Source: Cornus controversa (lineage: Eukaryota > Streptophyta > Magnoliopsida > Cornales > Cornaceae). From it: 64,000 nt of DNA. The position numbers were made by a program, and so were the translations under genes. Positions 37,330 through 50,100 of this stretch are shown here, piece after piece; position 1 is the first letter of the stretch, and the number at the start of each line of letters is the position of its first letter. The notes below the pieces were generated by a model that was not told where the DNA came from, made no database searches, and worked only from the letters and a program-made list of their open reading frames with translations. The DNA is taken from contig CM048849.1 of the NCBI GenBank assembly GCA_026545225.1, positions 54,320,836 to 54,384,835 on the forward strand, in the 5' to 3' direction.

Positions 37330-38031
37330 TCATTTTTGGCGAAGGCGAGCATTGAGATCTCAGAGACACAACCCGAAACTAGAGTGAGAAAAACAAGTTA
37401 ACGATTTCGATCCGAATCGAAACTCATACCCTTGCGCGTCGATCTAGGGTTACTCTAGATCGTTGTTTAAACTCTGTGATTCAATCCAAAGCATCATAAT
37501 ACCACCATAACTATGTAAATCAGGAAATTCCGATAATTTTGCACTTCCAAATCCATCCATATATCTATATCAGCTTTATCCGCAATTAATGGATTTCTAT
37601 GTGCGATCGTTGGTAGTTGCAATTTCATACTTAGTACTTTAGGATTTCTATATCGGTATATCTTTTGTGTTTTCTCTATCTAGAAAGGGAAGATGAATGT
37701 ATCAAAGTCTCAGGTATGGCAGCCTTGTAAGAAGAAGAGATCTTGATTATATATATATAGAGAGAGAGAGAGAAAAGAGCTTTTTAGTGAGAGAAACAAT
37801 GGATGGTATCTGTATCCAACTGTAAGGTGAGGCAGTCTTGCAAAAAAAAAGAAGAGATCTTAAAGGTTAAAGACATATATCTATCTTTATAGAGAAAGAG
37901 GAGCTTTTTAGTGAGAGAAATTAACAATGGATGGTATCTGTATCGAAGTGTAAAGTGAGGCAGTCTTGCAAAAAAAGAAGAGATCTTGAAGGTTAAAGAC
38001 ATATATCTATCTTTATAGAGAGAGGAAAGAG
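37330..38031 (+). promoter_or_regulatory. probable promoter-proximal / 5' leader of the kinase gene
   Basis: Base composition becomes less AT-rich from about 37340 (GAAGGCGAGCATTGAG, then CGATCTAGGGTTACTCTAGATCG), which looks like transcribed leader. The last 300 bp contain a direct duplication of about 124 bp (copy 1 from 37779, copy 2 from 37903). Each copy includes a tiny upstream ORF: 37799-37825 (MDGICIQL) and 37927-37953 (MDGICIEV). A third, diverged relative upstream starts an ORF at 37693-37746. A leader intron is possible (CAG/GTATGG at about 37711) but cannot be proven. Transcription start not determined. Confidence 0.5.
37779..38026 (+). repeat. 124-bp tandem duplication in the kinase leader
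   Basis: Copy 1 covers 37779-37902 and copy 2 starts at 37903 and runs to about 38026, just before the start codon. Both hold GCTTTTTAGTGAGAGAAA, the mini-ORF beginning ATGGATGGTATCTGTATC, AAAGAAGAGATCTT and AAAGACATATATCTATC. They differ at only a few positions, so the duplication is recent. A weaker third relative covers about 37690-37750. Confidence 0.9.
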
Positions 38032-41000
38032 ATGGCTTCTCGCTCAAGCGGAAGTGGCAGGACTCGTGTGGGGAAGTACGAACTGGGACGGACGCTCGGG
38101 GAGGGAACGTTTGCAAAGGTGAAGTTTGCTCGGAACGTGGAGACTGGTGAGAACGTCGCTATAAAAATTCTCGATAAAGAGAAAGTTCTCAAGCATAAGA
38201 TTATCAGTCAGGTACTTTTTATCTCTATATATATTTGATTCGATCTCTCTCACATAAAAACTTTTATTTTTTAATCTTTATTATCACTATTATTTTTTGT
38301 TAGATTTGTACGGAAATTCTATTAGATTCCATTACCGATTGACTTTTCAATGGTATGACCTGAAGTACCTTTTGCTTTCTGTCATTAATTAGCGTTTGTT
38401 TGGATGCCGAGAAAACGACCAAGGATACAGAAATTTTTGAATTATAATCGGTGTTGAGCTGATTATTTTCTTTAGTTTATTTAGAAAAACAGAGACTATA
38501 AGGTTCAGTTTTCTCTCACTATTTTCTTTCCCCTTCTAATTGTCTTATTCTACTTTTCAGCAAACAAAAGTAGCTGAATGGTTGTTCTTGTTTGAGACTT
38601 TAAGGCACTTCCTGCTAAAATTATAAACAAATATTGAAACACAAGTTTCATTGAATTTATAGAATTGAGCTCTGTTACATCAATATTTAACATGATTTCA
38701 TGATTGAACTATATTTTACTTTGATCTTTGATGTTCTGAACTGATAAAATATTTAGGCTGATCAGTCCAGAAACGCATGGGGTAAATTAACCTGTTTTAA
38801 CTGCCAGTTCAATCTTCTGTCTTCTTTCTCCTTTCCCTTGCATTATGTTGATCACAGCAAGGTTATTCTTTTTGACATATTATGATTAAATTTTTATTGA
38901 AGCTGAACTTCATTTTCTTTTGTCTGTCTGTCTTTTACCCCCCCTAATATTATTGGTAACATTGTAATCGTGTTTGGCTATTGCAGATTAAACGTGAAAT
39001 TTCAACCATGAAACTAATCAGACACCCAAATGTCATCCGCATGCATGAGGTTAGAATTTGGTCCAACACAAAATTCCTAGTTCTGGCCCTCCCCAGACCC
39101 CATAATGGCGAGAGCCTCGTGCATTGGGTTTGCCATTTACAAAATTCCTATTTCTCTCGAATAAACTTCTGGCATTGCTTCTAATTTGGTTTATCTCACG
39201 TGGACTTGTAAATGACATTACTTGCTATTTTTTTATCTATAAGGCTTTAATATCTGCTATACTTTTATGTAGATCAATTGGCAAGTTTCTGTTTTCTGAT
39301 TACCTCGAGTGACTTGAGATCTTCTGGTTGTAGGTTATGGCTAGCAAGACAAAAATATACATTGTTTTGGAATTCGTGACTGGTGGTGAACTGTTTGACA
39401 AAATTGTAAGATAGTGCTAGTTCAATTCTGCGTTTGCTTCCAATGCAATCCTTTTCTTAGCAACCAGTAATAAAGTGGCATATTTGAAATATTTGCTTTG
39501 AGCCAGTCTAGTAAAGGAAGGTTTAAAGAAGATGAAGCAAGAAATTACTTTCAGCAGCTCATTAATACAGTGGATTACTGCCACAGCAGAGGCGTTTTCC
39601 ATAGAGACCTGAAGGTGAGAAAATTATTTTTCTTCTCTCCCCTTTTGCCCCTCTATGTTCTTCAATTTAGCCTCCGAGGTGATGAGGAAATCAGTTATAC
39701 AGAGTTAAACCATCAAACGGTTTGTATTCACAGCCAGAGAATCTACTGCTGGACGCAAATGGAGTTCTTAAAGTTTCAGATTTTGGATTAAGCGCTCTAC
39801 CTCAGCAAGTTAGAGTGAGTGTGAAGCTTCCTGTGCTTTAGGAAATATACTTTTTCCATTAGTAAATTATTATCTGCATCCTAGTAGTAGAAGATGTGCA
39901 AACTTTTGTCAGTACTGCCTCATTCTGTGTTGTGTTTCATCTCATTACTTCAATTCTGTTATACTTTCACAACTTAAAACATTTCATCATCCATAAAAGA
40001 TTCCAGAATTGAGTTTCTGAATACTTATATTCAGGAAGATGGGTTACTGCACACGACATGTGGAACTCCAAATTATGTTGCTCCTGAGGTACGCTTTTAA
40101 CTTGAGGTTATTATATCCTCTCTCTTATGAACCATTCAGATCTCTGACTCTTTACTTCCTAGGTTATCAACAATAAAGGTTACGATGGTGCTAAGGCAGA
40201 TCTGTGGTCCTGCGGTGTAATTCTTTTTGTCCTTATGGCAGGCTATTTGCCTTTTGAAGACTCAAACCTCATGGCACTATACAAAAAGGTGATTTTTTAC
40301 CTTTTATTTGTTGTCATAAACCCCTCATGTAGTTTTGTTTTTTTTTTGCAAATTCTGTGAATTTGCATGATGTACTTTTGAGGCTAGTGAATTATTTAGA
40401 GTACTATTTAATCTTCTATGTTATTTTTAGGACTCTATCAAAACATCTTGATTGAACATTATTCGTCAGTGCCAATTTCATTTACATCCAGTGCTAACAC
40501 GGTCTAATCAAATGAATGACAAGACCAAGAAAGGAAAATAAATCATTTAAGGCATGAGGTGCAATAATCATGGTTTGCATGTCTAAGCAACCATTGTAAT
40601 ATAAGTGACATATTTGCCATGCATTCGTATAAGATTATCTTATGGACATCTATGCATAAGGACATTATCTTCTTTAGTTTATTTTTTTGAATTAGAAACC
40701 TAACTCCACTTGATTGCAGATATTCAAAGCTGACTTCACTTGCCCTCCGTGGTTCTCTTCAAGTGTGAAGAAACTAATCAAAAGAATCCTGGACCCTAAT
40801 CCTTCAACAGTAAGCAAACTTTTCTGTTGCTCTTTGATTGTAGTACTGTATTGTTCTTAGAAGTGAATTTTTTGCATATTTTGTTAACAGATTTGATTGC
40901 CCAATGCCCCTTGAGTGATGTCACCTGTAATTTCTTTTATCCTTTGTAACTCATCAAGTTTCTATATAATTTTATGGTATGAAACAGCGCATCACAATTG

Positions 41001-43691
41001 CTGAGGTCATTGAGAATGATTGGTTTAAGAAAGGATATAAGCCACCCAAATTTGAACAGGCAGATGTTAGTCTCGATGACGTGGATGCTATTTTTGATGA
41101 ATCAGAGGTAATGAGATCTTGTTTATGGCAATGTTATTTCAGAAACCTTCTTTTTTCTTCTTAAAATCATTTTCATTTGTATTCCTGTTTAATATGCATA
41201 GATAATTTGGCATCAAAATGACTTTGTAAATGGTGTTCCTCTTGGTGTACAGGAGTCTCAAAACCTTGTTGTGGAGAGGCGCACAGAACAGCCTGCAACG
41301 CCTGTCACTATGAATGCTTTTGAGCTTATAGCTACATCTAAGGGTCTGAACCTTGGATCTCTTTTTGAAAAGCAAATGGTATGACGTCTTGTGGCTTTGA
41401 TTATTGACTTTCGAACATAAAGTATCATGTATGTAAATTTTCTGTAACATCATGAATGGATCAGGATGATATTTGCAATCCTGATCCTTAAAGTTTCTTC
41501 AAACTGTTCATTACACTTATTTCCGACAATTCAAATGATTTGATAGATGAAAATTGATCTCAGTTGGGAATACAACTTGGTGGATTTGGCAGAAATAATT
41601 GTTGACTTGTTGACCAAAAAGTCCTAGTATATTATGACGATTCTTGCTCACAATCTCCGTTAAATGATGCAGTTGTCTCTCTTGATCTGGTTTGATATCA
41701 TGCTTTAAACATGAACCTTTACCTGACTAACATTTCCTTTATTGAGCAGGGTTTTGTTAAGCGCGAAACAAGATTTGCATCTAGACGTCCTGCCAACGAG
41801 ATTATTTCAAAAATTGAGGAAGCTGCCGTGCCTCTGGGTTTCGATGTAAAGAAAAATAACTACAAGGTAGAATAAAGCATTATGTATCTCTTCTCATCCT
41901 TAATTATCTTTAATTTGGTTTTATTTATGTTATTTTCATAGCAGTTCAGAATGAGTTTTTTCAGACTAGCAGTTTTCTGAGTTCAATAGGTGTTTAGACC
42001 AAATGAACCAATGTTAAGGATGTGTGTTTTCCTGCATCCTGATTTCACTGCTTGTAGCCTTTGTATTTTGTTTTTATACTTACTAGTTTCTAGGTTTGAT
42101 GTATCTCGAACAACTGGTGGTACTTTCTGGGTCCTTTTAATCAAGCGCATAGTAATATTGGATTAGATCAGTATTGATGAACAAGTTCAGTTCTTCTTCC
42201 ACATTCTAAATCATTTTTGTTATTCATCTCAGATGAAGTTGCAAGGGGAGAAAACTGGGCGTAAGGGTCATCTATCTGTTGCAACAGAGGTATGGTTCTT
42301 CGGATCACCTTCTTCAGGGGATCTTGTCGACTGAAAACTCACTAGTGTATTACTTGAAGCGATTTAGCTGGTTCTGAAGATAATTTTCTCCCACAGATTT
42401 TTGAAGTCGCTCCCTCACTTTACATGGTTGAACTTCGCAAGTCTGGAGGGGATACCTTAGAATTTCAAAAGGTATTATATTAAAATCCACTTCGGAGGTG
42501 GTGTTTAGTTGAACCTTTTTTGTGCTATTCTTTATCTATTTATTCTGTTTACCATAATATTTGTACCAGTGGCTCTTTGACCCAATGCGGCAGTAGTATA
42601 ATAAGCACTCCAAGGTAGCCATTCGGTGCATGTTTGGTCTACCAGTTGGCTGTCTGGGACTCTTTTGACTTTAGGAATAGCAGTCCCAATGTGCTTAACT
42701 ATAGGTGGCAGGTTGTCAGTTCCTGACCCAGGTTTATTAGAGCCATTAGATACATATTTTAGGCAGGAGCCAGGTCAAGGATTACATATACATTACAGTA
42801 ACAGAACCGGATATTGAACAGAAATGCTATAGTTTTACACAGTTACTAGAGATGATAAAAACTAACGAATTACATATTGAAAAAAAACATTTCAAAACAC
42901 AAAACACCCTGTTCCCAGATACTAAAATTTGTGCTTTATAAAATTCTCTCTCTTTTTTTACTTGGTTCTCTCTTTGGGAGAAGGTTGAAGTGTATGAACC
43001 ATAACACATCAAGAGCAGACATATCTAGGATTACATAAATTCAATGCCTTTGCAAGATATATTCCAATGTAACAATTTTTACCAAGTAGACAAAACGTTT
43101 ATGTATTTTAGTGATAGTATTAAAAAATATATATCTTGCTCCTGAAAGAAACTCTGTACAAATGTGATTCCACATTTTCTGCCTGCATGCTCTCTGTGCA
43201 GATCAGAGGTAGGACCTATGATTGCCACCTCTTGCCTAGCAGTAAATTTTCTAACCGCGTCACTGAGTGTTTGTGTGCATGTGTATTTTTTTTATCCGTA
43301 CTACAAACTCATTTTTGCACATCATCCATCTTAAATACACAGTTCTACAAGAACCTGTCAACTGGGTTGAAGGATATTGTCTGGAGATCAGGAGAGCAAA
43401 CAATTGAGCAAGGAAATGAAGGTTGGTATATGATATTATGGCAATTACAAGATTTTTACTATGATTGAGTACTCTTCAATGGTTTTTTAGATGATTGCAA
43501 TGGCCAAGTTCGAGAATGTTTATGGGCATGATACACATGAAATATGGCTATTACATTATTTTTCACACAACTTACTTTGCATAAGATGTTATTGCTTTAT
43601 TTTAGATAATTACTTTAAAGATATAGTAGCTTATAGGACATGAAATTGTTCTCATTCTCTTTTTACAGGTGCTGGTGTTGTGCCATCTTGA
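38032..43691 (+). CDS. CIPK23: CBL-interacting protein kinase, CIPK23-type
   Basis: Ser/Thr kinase of the SnRK3 group. In Arabidopsis CIPK23 is recruited by Ca2+-bound CBL1/CBL9 and phosphorylates AKT1, HAK5 and NRT1.1. Fifteen exons, all with GT-AG introns: 38032-38211, 38987-39049, 39334-39405, 39507-39614, 39734-39814, 40035-40088, 40163-40288, 40720-40809, 40988-41107, 41253-41378, 41750-41866, 42233-42289, 42397-42471, 43343-43421, 43669-43691. Together they give 456 residues without a break. Gly-rich loop GEGTFAKV at 23-30, catalytic Lys45, HRD 137-139, DFG 157-159, APE 184-186, NAF motif (MNAFELI) at about 318-324, then the phosphatase-interaction region and regulatory tail to SGGDTLEF. 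The start [19 protein letters not shown] matches the Arabidopsis N terminus and fixes the ATG. All key kinase residues are present, so it should be active. CIPK9 or CIPK3 would be the alternatives, but the N terminus and activation loop ([18 protein letters not shown]) fit CIPK23 best. Retention of intron 14 would swap the last residues and stop at 43468. Confidence 0.93.
42585..42917. other. 333-bp segment of intron 13 absent from the pseudogene copy
   Basis: The gene and the upstream partial duplicate align on both sides of this segment (GACTCTTTGACCCA... before, GATACTAAAATTTGTGC after), but the duplicate lacks it. It was therefore inserted in the gene or deleted in the copy. It has no clear inverted ends or target duplication and no coding features. 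Confidence 0.7.
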
Positions 43692-44179
43692 TTATTGGCT
43701 TCTGTAAAAAGGATTATATTGGTGAAATCTCAGAATAATCATCAGATATTTGAACTTGAATGATCAGGCTTTCTAAGTTGTATCTTGATTGTTTGTATAC
43801 TGTTTGGTACATTATTTTCCACTGGTTTAGGGTTTGGACTTTGTGAAACAGGATAAGCATTTATAAATAACTGAATTTTACTTGGTTTGAATCATACAAT
43901 TGATGGGCTTAGCTATCAATCTGGTTCGGTAGTGGGATTGGTATTCTGGATTTATTTTCCATGTTGCGAGGTTAAATCTGTTTCGAAGCTTACTCTTAAA
44001 GAGTCAGCATTAAGGTAGACAACCCATGAAGAAGGATGCAAGGAATAGTCTCGAGAACATCTTACTACAGAAGGTTGTAGACTTGTAGTAGTATCTCCTC
44101 AACCTTACAAAGTAGTAGGTAAGAAGGTTCAAGTCATCACAGGAGTAGATGGATTTGTGTACATCTTTCCAAGGGAAAG

Positions 44180-45577
44180 AGAGAGAAAAAAAGAATACAT
44201 TTCCAACGAGAAATATTATTTTCTAAATATTTAATTTTTTTTTTTTTTTTAGGTATCTAGGCTTTTTATTTCTTCTAGATTTTCAGATAAACTGAAAATC
44301 AGTTGATTTGTTCTTTTTATGAAGATCACCAAGCAAAACTAATAGAAGACCATTACTCCGTGTATCTTACGAGGCGATTTACTGTGGGATCTGTTTTACA
44401 AAAACACAGCAAAACAACCTCGTTTTTGCTTTGGTTACTTTTCCAATTTTTTGGGATCGAACTTGCTGATGTGGCGGCTGTCCGTAGCTCAATGGAAACG
44501 GACCCACATCCACATCAGCGCGGTAGAGGAGCTGATCCTTTACTGTAAACCCCCCTTGCTTACAAGTGTCGACCATATATATATATCTTATTCGGCTCTG
44601 CCCAAAGAAGTAAGGTGACAAAATTTTCTATAGAAAATGCAATTTGAATTTTTTATTTTTTTTAAATGCACACAAATTTTCAGTAGAATCCATTAAAGAA
44701 AGTAGTAGGGCTTCAACTCGAGTGAATTGGAGATCCAATTCGGACTCAACTCGATATATAAATTGTTTGTCCAAACTCACCTGATCTAATGAGCCTGAGC
44801 CTAACCCGTTTTTATTTTTAAAGTTCGGGTTGAACTTGGGATGCAATTCAAGCTGATTCTGGGTCAGGCTTGCAAGTCTCGACATGGTGGGTCTTTTATC
44901 AAAAAAATTGTAGTTAGGAAAGATCAAACTTGAGAATGCTTATAGCAACTTAACCATTTATTTATAATAGTCACAACAATGATATTTACTTTAATATACT
45001 GAAAGAGTGAACCACTTTTTTAAATAAGTTTGAAACATTAATTAAATTACAATAATATTTTTCCCTCATTTTGAATATAAAAAACTAAAGTTATTAATTA
45101 TATTAACTAATTAATTAAATCAATAACACAACTTTCACTATCTTGAAATCAAATAAAAATATTAATCTCACTCAAATAATAGAGCATTCAGAACAAACAT
45201 TCAATCTACATCTCATTGAATTAACATATCTTTAGATCATCATCAATTTCTCTCTACATTAATACAATATTAAGTTTTATATGATTGGTTAACTTTATCG
45301 TCATCAATTCCTCCCGACATTAATATAAATTAAGCTTTATATGTTTGGTTAATTTTTCTCATGTTTTGCATATCTTTTAACATTCTAATATATATCAATG
45401 TTGAAGTATTATTGTCAAAAAATAAAATGAGTGGTCTAACTTATATTACTTATAAATGTTACACGTTATATTATGTACTTCGAGACACTAAAGAAAAACT
45501 TAATTTCATAAAACTATAGATTTAGATTAAAACTATCCATCTCCAAGATCTCTCATTTTGGGTTTGCAATTTCAAAA
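44180..45577. other. intergenic DNA downstream of the kinase gene
   Basis: No gene. After the 3' end the sequence becomes AT-rich. A hairpin-forming segment is at 44465-44519. The stretch 45130-45420 contains short internal near-repeats (CATCAATT-CTC-ACATTAATA, twice). Confidence 0.5.
44465..44519. other. imperfect inverted repeat / hairpin
   Basis: The outer arms GCTGATGTGG (44465-44474) and CCACATCAGC (44510-44519) are perfectly complementary. The inner arms GTCCGT (44480-44485) and ACGGAC (44498-44503) are also complementary and enclose a 12-nt loop, with a 5-6 nt internal loop between the arm pairs. There is no following T run and no known RNA family, so the function is unknown. Confidence 0.7.
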
Positions 45578-46488
45578 GGGAGGCGATATTCAAACTCCCA
45601 TTTTCTACGTTCGCACTCCTATCTTAGGAGAAATGTCACTTCTAACCTTTACTTCACATGTGAATGATTAATTTTTTTCAAAATACTACAATACCCTTTC
45701 AGACATCCTATTTGTCTCTTATCTTTAATGTTTTTGGTCTTTTTTGATCGGTTAAAAAAAAATATTCGAAAAAAATTAATTAAAAAAATTTCTCTTTTTT
45801 TACAAGATCCAAAAAAAGTTATCTATGTTGAATAAATTATTTCTTTTGACAAGACCAAAATATATATAAATATATATTTGTTAAAGAAATTATATCTTTT
45901 GGCATGAGATAAAAAAAATATTTCTATTGAATAAATTATTTCTTTTGGTAGGAATTAAAAATTAAAAAGTACCCAAAAAATAGTTATCCTTGTTGAATAA
46001 ATTTTCTCTTGACAGGACCACAAAAAAAGTACATAAATTTTTTTATTCTTGTTGAATAAACGATCTACATTGAGAGTACCAAAAAAAAAAAGTTATTGTT
46101 ATTCAATAAATTATATCTTTTGAGAGGTTCAAAAAAAGAAATTATCTCTATTGAATAAATTATCTCTATTGGAAGAAGCAAAAAAATATTTTTTTTTTGT
46201 TGAATAAATTATCCATTTTGACAAGACCAAAAAAAAAAGTACTAAAGAAAGTTAAAAAGGTAAAAAAATGATTTCTTTTGACAAGAGTATAGGACCCAAA
46301 AAAAAACAAAATAAAGAAACTAAAGAAGGTAAAAAAGAGTTTAACTTGATAGTATAAAGGGTAGTTGTAGTATTATAAAATAAGGGATGATGTATTAATT
46401 AGTTTAGGGACCATCTTGTCATTTTTTTTTAAAGAAAAATGTAAGTGGAATGTAATTATAGAAAAAAGGAGTGCGAATATCGCCTCCC
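45578..46488. mobile_element. 911-bp MITE with 8-bp target duplication
   Basis: The left end GGGAGGCGATATTC and the right end GAATATCGCCTCCC are a perfect 14-bp inverted repeat, and CTCC-type similarity continues inward. It is flanked by a perfect 8-bp direct repeat TTTCAAAA (45570-45577 and 46489-46496), which fits hAT-type transposition. There is no transposase: the interior is AT-rich and filled with about eight imperfect 50-60 bp repeats around TTGAATAAATTAT. A decayed end of the same family lies at about 30960-31047. Confidence 0.85.
45830..46250. repeat. minisatellite inside the MITE
   Basis: The block TTGAATAAATTAT-TCTTTTGACAAGACCAAAAAA recurs about eight times at 45-65 bp spacing with length variation in the A runs. 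It explains why the element is longer than most MITEs. Confidence 0.7.
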
Positions 46489-46499
46489 TTTCAAAACCC

Positions 46500-47090
46500 T
46501 AATTTAAGTTTGCAATTTCAAAACCAGTCAAAATGTCTCATTTTCATTAGATCACAAATCATCACCACTACAAAACCAAACAATCACCTATCATTTTGGA
46601 GAATCAAATTAGGGTTTTGAAATTGCAGTGGCTATGGGGATTTTATTGGTCCATTGGGAACATAGGCAGTCCCATAAAAGAAGTTAATAGCACTATCCCA
46701 TATTTGAAGCGACCAAAATTGGTGTTCCAACTCAATCGTTTCATTTCTTACTGTTCATCTGGATTTCGGTCTTGCCTCATCGAAAGGTTGTCGTCACCAA
46801 TACCTTTATTCTTGAAGAGCCGCCGATGATGGAGAAGCCACCCATCTCCAAGATCTCTCATTTTGGATTTGCAATTTCAAAACCCTAATTTAAGTTTGCA
46901 ATTTCAAAACATCTCTCATTTTCATCATACTTCAAATTATCAACACTACAAAACCAAAGAACAAAACCAAACAATCACCTATCATTTTGGAGAATCAAAT
47001 TAGGGATCCAATAAATGACTTTGTCAGTGGTGACTATAGGAATTTTACTGGTCTCTGTCGGGGTAGTCATCAGAAAAATCCAGCAGCACC
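46500..47090. repeat. direct duplication containing the MITE empty site
   Basis: The sequence around 46500-46660 (TTTAAGTTTGCAATTTCAAAAC ... AATCACCTATCATTTTGGAGAATC...) is repeated at about 46880-47090. The sequence left of the MITE (45538-45577, ATCTCCAAGATCTCTCATTTTG) is repeated at about 46838-46877, where it runs on without the MITE. The duplicate is therefore a paralogous empty site. The frames inside (for example 46596-46829) are not recognised and probably not genes. Confidence 0.75.
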
Positions 47091-47103
47091 ATCACCTCTC
47101 TCT

Positions 47104-47105
<2 letters not shown>

Positions 47106-47149
<44 letters not shown>
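47106..47149. repeat. TA microsatellite
   Basis: About 22 TA dinucleotides in the second copy of the duplicated intergenic segment, absent from the first copy. Confidence 0.9.
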
Positions 47150-47151
<2 letters not shown>

Positions 47152-50100
47152 ATTGAGGGAATAATATTAATTAGACGTCTCTGGACTTTAATAAAATGGT
47201 AATTAATATATAAGTGTACTTTAATTCATAATGGAAATTAATGGGCATGAGGGGTCAAAGTGATAAACTCTATTAGAGAAAAAATTGGCAAGAGTGTAGA
47301 AGGGTATTTTGGATATTTTTTTGTTACTGTTTGTATGATGTAAGCAATTTGACCGTTGACAATGACGTCAGGGACTAAAGTGACTCAAGAGTGAAAATAA
47401 AGATACACAAATCTGAGAGGGTGAGATTAAAGCATGGACAAAGTTTAGAAGGTCAAAATATAATTTGCCCTTAATTTTGTTTATGCTCGAACAACGAGGG
47501 AAGAGGTTCATTTACTGTGCACTTAAAATCCTTCTTACAGTCAGTCTCTCTCTCTCTGATCGGTGAGCTCTCATAGCTCCACCTCCGGCAATCGATGACA
47601 GCACTGCTGGAAGAAAGTGGCATCCACCTTCGACCTCTTGTCAATATAAAATCGAAAGAAAGAAAGGTATATATATATATATATATACTATACTGCATGC
47701 TTCCAATGGAGAGGAGCTGGTTGCGGATTGTCACTCTTATTGAGCTCTCATAGTTCCACCTTCTTTCATTTTTTCTTTTTAAATTTTTTTGATGGAGATT
47801 GTGCAGCCAACAAGTCCATGACAGCCCAACAACACACGCTTTATTTCTCCAACAACAAATAGATACAAACCTGATCATTTCTCATCTTCTGTCTTTGCGA
47901 TTCTTCAACCAGAACCCACCCCAACACACGATTTAAATTATCAAAAGAAGACCAGATGCAATTAGAAAATAGTATAATTATGTTGTATATTAATATGACA
48001 CTTGGAACAAGTTTTAATGTACTTGGGTTGTGCAAATTATATTGCATAATGTTTGAATGTTGGTGAAAATATACATGGATTAAGCTTGAAATCTCGTCTC
48101 AATTTAGCAGTAATTAAGTGATATATTGATTTTTTTGGTAATTATAAATAAATTGTGCAATGTTTGTACAACGCCAATTGTGTTTTGTTTTAAAATTTTG
48201 TGCAACATTATTTGTACATCGCCAAATGTCTTTTTGGTTTTTCTCAACATCAAAGCAACATCACAACACAATTGTAAGTGCTTTGCTTCAAAATATTTTC
48301 ATGAAAACAACAACAATGTCAAACGAGGCCTAATGGATTGTTGCAATGTTGATTATTTGTGTAAACAAAAAAGTTTTAATTTATATGTGGAAATTTTCCC
48401 CTATCCTAATTTTTGAATTATATATTGGGCTGTGATTTTACATGTTTTTTTTATTATTATCATTTAAAAAAAAAAAAATCTGATGGAGACATTATGTTAT
48501 AAGAAAAGTCTGAAGTACTTCAAAATTTTTGAACTTCTTTTTGGAGTGTAAATTTTTTTATTTTTTAACCTACCTTAATATAAACCTCAAATCTCAAATA
48601 TTTAGATGCATTTTGGGTAAACAATAATTTTCATAAATATATAATTATTTATATATATTGTGGACCAGGTGATATACCAAGTGATGGGACCACACATGGA
48701 GTTTTTAATCTGCCTGTGTGGACAATTGTGGAGCAACTGGATTATGCCTCGTGGTTGAATACTAACCATTCAAGATTTGCATGGGCTGCTAGTTGTTCAT
48801 TGACGAAATTAGGTTAAGAATTTGACGAGAACTAAACTGGTTGATTCGTTGAACCAGATGGGGTCATGGGAAGGAAGATATTAATCAGTATCACTTTCCT
48901 CTGCTGCGATCATTTTTTTTTTCTTCTTCTGGATGTAGTTCTGAATTTGGTAATATGATAATACAAATATAAATATTCGAATGTTGAGAGCTCAGGATTT
49001 TATGTATGGACAAAGTGGGGCTGTGAGATTATTATCAAAATAATAATAATAATAATAATTTATATAACATTTAAATTTGGTATAATAAAATAGAAAAGTC
49101 AATCTAGTCAAAAGTAATTAAAAAATTAATAATATCTTTGTCTATCTACGATTTAAAATAACTTTATATAACGATTACGATTTCAAATACATAATAATGT
49201 TGTAGACACGAACATACACTAGTAAATAAATAAATAAACAAAAAATACTAAAGACTTTGGTTTAATGATAAAGTTTTGTGAAATGTGTGAGTTACTTGTC
49301 TCGCCATAATTAAAAACAAAAAAAATACATGAAAGAATGTTTATAGAGTATAGAGTAAAGACATAAATTGTGAGAAAGATCGGATGATGGAAGGGAGAAG
49401 AATTACAATGCATTTGGTACATCAGATAAAACACGCACTACTAAGTTTAGGGCAATGCATCTACACCCGCCTAACACATGTATGAACCAACAAAACTGAA
49501 CTCTAACAAGTACTGGTATTAAATGTATTATTTGTTGGTTTAACTTCTAAAATATAGTTTTTGAGAATTTTCTGAAAATATAAAATACTTTATAATTTTA
49601 AAGAAGCTATTATCTTAGTCAAATTATACTCAACCCTATTTTATAACCAACAGTTTACAAGAAAATTGTCAACCAAATAAATTTGAAGGGATTTTTTTTT
49701 ATATGCATATTGTTTGGAAATATAAAACTATTTTAAAATTTTGAATCGAGTAGATTCATAGTTTTTTATACTACATTGAAAAAATTATTAAATATTACAT
49801 AGGTACCGTGTATTTAGAAATCTCAACCATTACGTTTTTTAATTATTATATTTTCCATGATAATAGGAGATTATAAAAAATAAAAGTTTTGGTATCCACT
49901 GCCTTCAATTGACAATTGAAAGTTTGGTCATGAAAAAATTGTGACAATTCTTCAATTGATAGTTTGGTCATGAAAAATTGTGACAAAGCCAACCACGTGC
50001 AAGTATTTATAAGATTTTGTGTTGTCTACATATATATCAAAACCCACAATTCAACCATTATATAAACTACTATGTGACAATCCATTTCATAGTAAAAATT

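Noticed and set aside
44476-44545. Possible tRNA gene (TAGCTCAATGG looks like an A box)
   Set aside because: There is no B box (GTTCRANNC), no cloverleaf and no acceptor stem. The segment is explained by the inverted repeat.
46596-46829. A 77-codon frame starting MENQIRV, with a partner start at 46987
   Set aside because: Both lie in a duplicated non-genic segment, differ after the first residues, and have no recognisable domain or splice partner.
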